Shown here: positions 4,108 through 8,577 of the stretch, in pieces
Position numbering within the stretch: the stretch's first letter is position 1
Layout: each line of letters begins with the position of its first letter
Assembly: GCA_002317575.1 (NCBI GenBank)
Contig: DCIH01000033.1
Coordinates: 655 to 9,231, forward strand
Length of the DNA stretch: 8,577 bases
DNA from: Verrucomicrobia bacterium UBA1731
GTDB taxonomy: Bacteria > Verrucomicrobiota > Kiritimatiellia > RFP12 > UBA1067
Reading direction: 5' to 3'
Translations under genes and position numbers: made by a program
The notes under the pieces: model-generated
What the model was told of the DNA's origin: nothing
The model's input: the letters and a program-made list of their open reading frames with translations, nothing else
Database searches by the model: none

Positions 4108-7100
4108 TCAGTCAAACTGGTGGTAGAACAAAACGCGCGTGCGGTGCGGCGGACCGTCGCGGTCCCATGTGCGCCACGAATCGGCCCGCGAACCGTTGCC
4201 GCCGTTCGGATTCAGATAGCGGTTCGCCATGTCATTGTAATTCTGGGCGCCCTTGGCCGGCACCGGCTTCGTGGGATCGCGCCACACGAGCGCCACCGCG
4301 CGGATGCCGCGCCGGCTCTGGTCGTTGATGCTGATGGTGTTCATCTCCGCGCGCACGAACACGAGGAACAGCTGCTGGCGGTTCGCGAAGCAGTTGCGCC
4401 AAAAGCCGTAGAGGTACTTTCGGTCGCCGAACGTCAGGTCGTCGCCGAACATCGCCAACGGATCGCCGCCGACGCCGAACGCCCCCGTCTGGTTTCCAGA
4501 CGCGTCCCCGCCCCAATCGAAGCCCTCGAACAGATTCTCCCATCCCAGGAATTTGCCGGTCGCCGGATCCTTGGCGTTGCGGGCCAACGACGAGAAGTTG
4601 AGGCCGAGCGACTGCACCTCGTTGAACGACCACCGCGACTGGTCGTCGTCGCTCTTGGAGCAGAACGCCCGCCGGCAGGCGCCGTTCAAATCGGCGGACT
4701 GGGCTTTCTTGGCCGAGCGCTCGGCCGCGCAACAGAGATTCATCGCGTTCGTGCCCGCATAGAACCAGTCCAGCGGCGTGTTCGCGAACGCATGGACGAC
4801 GATCCGTCCGTCGGCGTACGGGTTGATGCGGAACGCGTCCTCGGCGCCGCACACATTCATGCGGAGCGCGCCGAAATCGTCCTCGCCGCCGAACGATTCC
4901 GGCAGATACGTGCGCCACATCACATCCTGGTCGGCAAGATCCTTCGCGGCCGTGCGGATCTGGCCGTCGAAATTGTTTCGCATCATGAATTCGCCCCACT
5001 CGGGATCGCCCTTGTTCGGCGCCAGCGGCTTCAGGCGCGGAATGAACATCAGCTCGTAAGGGCTCTGCAGATACCCCTGGTTCGAGACGAACATGAAGAT
5101 GTCCCGGTCGCGGCCCACCGTGCCGTCATCCATGACGGGCCTCACCACGTCCTCCAGCCAGCGCTTCTTCGGATCCTTGGTGGGGTCGGGGTCCTGCGGA
5201 CCGAACGCCACCCAGTCCTCCGGCGCGTAGTTGTAGCGCGGATCGCAACAGTAGTAGCTGGCCTGCTCGAACGTGGCATCGAGCGTTCCCTTCGCCTTGG
5301 CGAGCGTCGCCAGGGTATTGCGGTCGAACTGCAAGCCGATGTCGCTGCCGAAGAAGCGGAAGAGCGGCCGCTCGTTTATCGAACCGCTGCACGTCTTCCA
5401 CACGTCGGGCATTTCGACGTCGTTGTTTTCGGCGTGGCCGTTGATCGTGTCCCAGTGGACGTGCGCCGGCACCAAGTCGACCGTGGCGTTGTCTTCGTCG
5501 GAAATGCGGATCCACAGGGCGAGCGACGGCCGGAAGCTGCCGGTGTCGCCCAACTTGGCGAACGACCAGTCGCCCTTGTACAGCCGGAACGCGTTGTCGT
5601 AGGCCTCGTCCGTCAAGTTGCCGTTTCCGTCCACGGGCCAAACGTACTTGCTTTGCGTTTCATTGTACTGGTACTTCGCCAACGTGAGACCACGATCGCC
5701 GGCGGTCGACATGCCTGTCGCGTACGGCGAAGGACTGAACGAGAAGCTCAGATCGGTGACAACGGCGTCCTCTTCGTCCGTCGTGCAGTCCGGCGCCGTG
5801 ACCGTCAGCTTGTCCGACACGAACGTGATGCACGACGGCTGCAGCATGCCGCCGTTCGGGGTCGCCTCGGCCCGGGTCGGCCACGTGAACGGCGCCTCGG
5901 CGAAGCACAGCTTCTGCGCGTCCGCGTTGTTGAACGGAATGCGCAGACCGCGGTCCCACGCGTCGCCCGAACCGGGGCCGGTCGTGAAAAAGAGACGCGC
6001 CACGCACTGCACGGTGAAATGTTTGCTCCGCAAACGATCGAGGGCGCGGCGGAACGGGAACGCGCACGAGACGGTGACGTCGGGCTCGACCGTGAAGCAC
6101 AGCTTGTGGACGTATTCGTAGATTTCATCGGGCTGGGATCCGCCCTGGGGAGGCGATTGCTGATCCACGGCCGTCTTCAACATGCCCAGACGGAACCTGA
6201 ATGTGCCACCCGCCTCGACGCCCACGACCATCGGCGCCATTTCCGTGCACGGCATCGCGAGCGACAGCGGCACGCTGTCGTAGTCCAGATAGTCGCACAG
6301 CATGGCGGTTCCGATGATCGGAATCGTGTCGTAATACGCAGCCGTCCAGGGCTGGCGTTTGTAGTCGATGTTGTAGCAGTGGTACAACGACGTCTTCCCC
6401 GGCGAATCGCCCGGGAACCACGATTCGCACTGCGCGAACGGCTGCTGCCCGGGATCGTTCAGGTCGATGCGCCAGTGGCTGTTCGTCTTCGGAAACCACG
6501 TGTCGGTGATGAACATCTGCCGGGCGACCTCGTTGGACGACAGCCCCCCGTACCAGGAATCCGATGAACTCGTCCAGTTGCGGATCATGTTGCCGAACGG
6601 CGAAGAGCGCTTGATCTGGGAGTTCTGCGCACTGTTGACGGCGATGTTGTAGTCCATCATCGACGTAAACGCCACCATCGGGTCGTTGTTGCCGCGGCGC
6701 GTCACGAAGTAGTCGAAATCCTTCTCGTCGATCTCCGGACTGTCCGTCGACCCGGCGCGGGATAGGACCGATCCGAGCGAAACGGGAGCTCCGACGGAAC
6801 GGTTCGTGCTCGCGTGCAGCTTGTTCACGTCGTAGAAATCGGACACATTCACCGCCACGAACGCGTACCGGCCCAAATCGTAGTTGAAGCCGCGCCACAC
6901 GGCGTTCGTGGTGCAGCGCGCGGCCCAGCGGACCTCGTTCAGGATGGCCGGCGGCAGGTAGCCGAGACCTTCCAGCGTGAGCACGGTGACGGTGTTCGAC
7001 CAGTCGCACTGGCCGAACGGCATCAGGACGCGGCCCTTCCAGACGTCCGACCCCCACAACGCGCCGTCGCGCAACGTCGGCGGCGGATTGCACGGGACGT

Positions 7101-7353
7101 GGACGGTCGGTCCCACGGGGTTGTACGCGTTGTACCCCACGCCGGGGAACGGATCGTCGCCGATGGCCGAATCGATTTCGTCGATGGCGTGCGCGAGCGC
7201 CGCCTTCACGAACTGCCGCTCGGCCATGGCGCGGCGGAAGAACGTCGACGGCAGACGGCTTTCGCGCATGTACACGGCGAACGACACGACCGACGCCGTG
7301 ACGAACGCCATAACGCCGAGAACGATGAGCAGTGCCGATCCGCGTTTGTTCAT
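4108..7353 (-). CDS. Very large GspK-like / Verru_Chthon cassette A-like pilin-related protein
   Basis: This 1081-aa protein begins MNKRG followed by SALLIVLGVMAFVTASVVSFAVY (6-28), a pilin-like hydrophobic helix. After a cut at G5 there is no Glu at +5, which is also a hallmark of GspK, the minor pseudopilin at the type II secretion tip. The segment GRYAFVAVNVSDFYDVNKLHA (161-181) resembles the GspK stretch ending in I-N-x-N. Near 755-773, FVSNQGYLQSPYELMFIPR recalls the S-x-x-ELxxI pattern of large Verrucomicrobial cassette A proteins. The rest is unrecognised. It contains 22 cysteines (positions 88 to 988, including pairs 702-703 and 874-875), high for an exported protein and suggesting disulfides. 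GspK is usually about 300 aa, so this is roughly three times larger. Its ATG overlaps the stop of the preceding prepilin gene (ATGA), with GGAG five bases upstream. It is probably an envelope or surface tip protein; the exact role is not known. Confidence 0.85.
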   Translation of the reverse strand: MNKRGSALLIVLGVMAFVTASVVSFAVYMRESRLPSTFFRRAMAERQFVKAALAHAIDEIDSAIGDDPFPGVGYNAYNPVGPTVHVPCNPPPTLRDGALWGSDVWKGRVLMPFGQCDWSNTVTVLTLEGLGYLPPAILNEVRWAARCTTNAVWRGFNYDLGRYAFVAVNVSDFYDVNKLHASTNRSVGAPVSLGSVLSRAGSTDSPEIDEKDFDYFVTRRGNNDPMVAFTSMMDYNIAVNSAQNSQIKRSSPFGNMIRNWTSSSDSWYGGLSSNEVARQMFITDTWFPKTNSHWRIDLNDPGQQPFAQCESWFPGDSPGKTSLYHCYNIDYKRQPWTAAYYDTIPIIGTAMLCDYLDYDSVPLSLAMPCTEMAPMVVGVEAGGTFRFRLGMLKTAVDQQSPPQGGSQPDEIYEYVHKLCFTVEPDVTVSCAFPFRRALDRLRSKHFTVQCVARLFFTTGPGSGDAWDRGLRIPFNNADAQKLCFAEAPFTWPTRAEATPNGGMLQPSCITFVSDKLTVTAPDCTTDEEDAVVTDLSFSFSPSPYATGMSTAGDRGLTLAKYQYNETQSKYVWPVDGNGNLTDEAYDNAFRLYKGDWSFAKLGDTGSFRPSLALWIRISDEDNATVDLVPAHVHWDTINGHAENNDVEMPDVWKTCSGSINERPLFRFFGSDIGLQFDRNTLATLAKAKGTLDATFEQASYYCCDPRYNYAPEDWVAFGPQDPDPTKDPKKRWLEDVVRPVMDDGTVGRDRDIFMFVSNQGYLQSPYELMFIPRLKPLAPNKGDPEWGEFMMRNNFDGQIRTAAKDLADQDVMWRTYLPESFGGEDDFGALRMNVCGAEDAFRINPYADGRIVVHAFANTPLDWFYAGTNAMNLCCAAERSAKKAQSADLNGACRRAFCSKSDDDQSRWSFNEVQSLGLNFSSLARNAKDPATGKFLGWENLFEGFDWGGDASGNQTGAFGVGGDPLAMFGDDLTFGDRKYLYGFWRNCFANRQQLFLVFVRAEMNTISINDQSRRGIRAVALVWRDPTKPVPAKGAQNYNDMANRYLNPNGGNGSRADSWRTWDRDGPPHRTRVLFYHQFD

Positions 7354-7820
7354 TGCCGCTCCGATTCGTCGAGCCGATAGAAATTGGGCAGATACAGAAC
7401 CGTCTGCATGCTGCGGGCCACCTCGTCCTCTTCGGCGGATTCAGCGGTCACCTCGATGGACACGTGGTAGGGCGTGCCCCAGGGGTCGCGCAACTTGCCG
7501 TCCGACGAGACGGCGCCATTGAATAGCACGGGAATCTTCTCGCCGCCGACCGTCTTGCCGCCGTTGCCCAGGATGAATCCGAGATTGCTTTCGCTCGCCT
7601 CCTGGTCGCTCAGCGCATGGCCGGACAGCGACTTTTCGTCGGCCAGGTTCTCGTAGGCGAGAATGGCGTTCGCCATCTCGTGCACCTCCGCGTCGGCGCG
7701 GATGATCTTGGCCCGCTTGCGCGCGGACGAAACGGCGCTCGAAAGCGCGCCCGTCAGCACGGTGAGCATCGCGATCACCGTCAGGAGCTCCAGAAGCGTG
7801 AATGCGCGTTTCCGGTTCAT
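7350..7820 (-). CDS. Prepilin-like protein (type II secretion GspG/H-like pseudopilin)
   Basis: The 156-aa protein carries a class III signal peptide: a basic leader MNRKRA, cut before FTLLELL, with Glu at +5 and a hydrophobic helix continuing to about residue 30. The residue before the cut is Ala, not the usual Gly; PilD-type peptidases tolerate this in some pilins. The soluble part begins with a charged helix containing ADAEVHEMANAILAYE (42-57), comparable to the alpha-1C helix of GspG. At 111-118 it has RDPWGTPY, close to the DPWGNPY motif of major pseudopilins. It has no obvious calcium-loop C-terminus. The start at 7820 is fixed by the ATGA overlap with the upstream prepilin gene and by GGGAG ten bases before. 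It is expected to be an inner-membrane pseudopilin subunit working with its neighbours. Confidence 0.88.
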   Translation of the reverse strand: MNRKRAFTLLELLTVIAMLTVLTGALSSAVSSARKRAKIIRADAEVHEMANAILAYENLADEKSLSGHALSDQEASESNLGFILGNGGKTVGGEKIPVLFNGAVSSDGKLRDPWGTPYHVSIEVTAESAEEDEVARSMQTVLYLPNFYRLDESERQ

Positions 7821-8272
7821 TCGGTCACGTCTCCCATCCACGACGAAATGTCGTCGTCCGTGTCGAACACGCGATCGGGCCCTGCGGACGTGACGCCCAC
7901 GATGCAGCCCGCCGCGCGCCCCGCGCTGGAACCTTTGGCGTCCACCGTCCAGCCGGACGCGTCCGGCCGGTTCACGGCGGTGCGCACCCACTTCAAATCG
8001 CCGTCGACGGCGCGATTGCGGATGCCGCCCTTGGCGTTCCACGGAGAAACCGTCACATATCGGCGCTCGCCGTTCAACCGCGGCAGAATATTGTCGGCCT
8101 CGACCTGGTTGCCGATCATCTTCTGATGGGCGGAGCCGAGTTCGATGACGCTGGAGCTGCCGGCGCGCCAGGCGATGGCGCTTTGGTTCATCATGGTCGA
8201 GAGCAGAATCACGATCATGGACAGCAGGAGCGACGCCACCAGGAGTTCGATCAGGGAGAATCCGCGTTTCAT
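7817..8272 (-). CDS. Prepilin-like protein (GspJ/Verru_Chthon cassette C-like)
   Basis: The 151-aa protein has an ideal prepilin start: MKRG, cleavage, then FSLIELLVASLLLSMIVILL with Glu at +5. The segment after the helix, MMNQSAIAWRAGSSSVIE (27-44), resembles GspJ-type minor pseudopilins and the short pilin-like members of Verrucomicrobial cassettes. Unusually, the C-terminal region carries VTSAGPDRVFDTDDDISSW (127-145), which is the calcium-loop signature typical of GspG rather than GspJ. A Shine-Dalgarno-like AGGGG lies upstream of the ATG. Both ends are ATGA overlaps with neighbouring genes, so translation of the set is probably coupled. The product should insert in the inner membrane and join a pseudopilus or pilus-like fibre; the exact position within it is unknown. 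Confidence 0.88.
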   Translation of the reverse strand: MKRGFSLIELLVASLLLSMIVILLSTMMNQSAIAWRAGSSSVIELGSAHQKMIGNQVEADNILPRLNGERRYVTVSPWNAKGGIRNRAVDGDLKWVRTAVNRPDASGWTVDAKGSSAGRAAGCIVGVTSAGPDRVFDTDDDISSWMGDVTE

Positions 8273-8577
8273 TTGTTGGGATCCCCCTGGAAATGGACGG
8301 CCGTGAAATACATCGGCTGGCTGATCAGGTACACGTAACGGTTGGCGCGCACGCAGCGAACCGCGACGTTCACGATCGGCGACAACGCCGTATCCCGCGT
8401 CATCACGACCGCGTACACCATGCCGCCCAGCTCGCCCGGCGCCGGCATTCCGTTCACGAACCGCCGCACGTCCGGCTCGAGATACGGATCCAAGGCGGTC
8501 ACGATCTTGCGGTAGACCTCCTGGCCTTTGCGGAGCGGCGAGCCCGTCACGTAGACGCCGCCGCCCAGGATGGAGGA
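8269..8577 (-). CDS. C-terminal fragment of an unrecognised protein, probably another pseudopilin (5' end off window)
   Basis: The frame is open from the right edge to TGA at 8269, giving 102 residues. Translation starts within the window at SSILGGGVYV and continues through TGSPLRKGQEVYRKI to the end FQGDPNK. No domain could be named. The mix of short strands and many aromatic residues, and its place before two prepilin genes, fit the globular part of a GspI- or cassette B-like pseudopilin, but its N-terminus, which would settle this, is outside. The GTG at 8550 is not a likely start, as coding continues upstream. Its stop overlaps the next ATG as ATGA. Confidence 0.7.
   Translation of the reverse strand, partial: SSILGGGVYVTGSPLRKGQEVYRKIVTALDPYLEPDVRRFVNGMPAPGELGGMVYAVVMTRDTALSPIVNVAVRCVRANRYVYLISQPMYFTAVHFQGDPNK

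Noticed and set aside
4030..6567. An 845-codon open frame on the plus strand
   Set aside because: It is wholly antisense to the 1081-aa gene and its neighbour, is rich in Arg, Val, Ala and His as GC-rich shadow frames are, shows no domain, and has no ribosome binding site. The minus-strand frame has a pilin-like start and ATGA coupling.

Overview
The window looks like a chromosomal segment of a GC-rich Gram-negative bacterium, most likely from the Planctomycetota-Verrucomicrobiota-Chlamydiota group (Verrucomicrobiota, Kiritimatiellota or Lentisphaerota). That placement rests on a cassette of short prepilin-like proteins followed by one very large pilin-like protein, an arrangement I associate with those phyla. 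It is an inference, because no 16S gene or other decisive marker is present. Every gene supported here lies on the minus strand, so transcription runs from the right edge to the left edge. Both outermost genes are cut by the window.

Right part (8577 to 2271): a tightly packed cluster. It begins with the C-terminal end of an unrecognised protein, then two class III signal-peptide (prepilin-like) proteins of 151 and 156 aa, then a 1081-aa protein with a GspK-like N-terminus. These four reading frames are chained by three identical 4-base ATGA overlaps. Only 29 bases later comes a SurA/PrsA-type periplasmic peptidyl-prolyl isomerase. It is followed, with no gap, by the 16S rRNA dimethyltransferase rsmA (ksgA). 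The set reads as a pseudopilin tip or type II secretion-like assembly with a dedicated or general envelope foldase, joined to the old surA-rsmA neighbourhood.

Middle part (2311 to 1682): a well-formed sigma-70-type promoter inside the 3' end of rsmA drives a small RRM RNA-binding protein with a Gly/Arg-rich tail, which ends in a strong intrinsic terminator. A second promoter with the same -10 hexamer and the same 17-base spacer follows, with a GC-rich discriminator. It sits just upstream of tRNA-His(GTG), whose gene encodes both G-1 and CCA but has an unusual T-loop (A54 and T58 in place of T54 and A58).

Left part (1681 to 1): a 109-base leader with a small hairpin, then rplM (L13), rpsI (S9) and a DEAD-box RNA helicase. 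The helicase has a basic, repetitive N-terminal extension and its core runs off the left edge. No terminator or second promoter is evident after the tRNA, so tRNA-His, two ribosomal proteins and the helicase may share one growth-rate-controlled transcript. The helicase and the nearby RRM protein both fit RNA remodelling linked to ribosome production or cold adaptation.

No insertion sequences, CRISPR arrays, integrases or phage genes were seen. The least ordinary elements are the giant cysteine-rich GspK-like protein with its coupled pseudopilins, and the tRNA-His T-loop.
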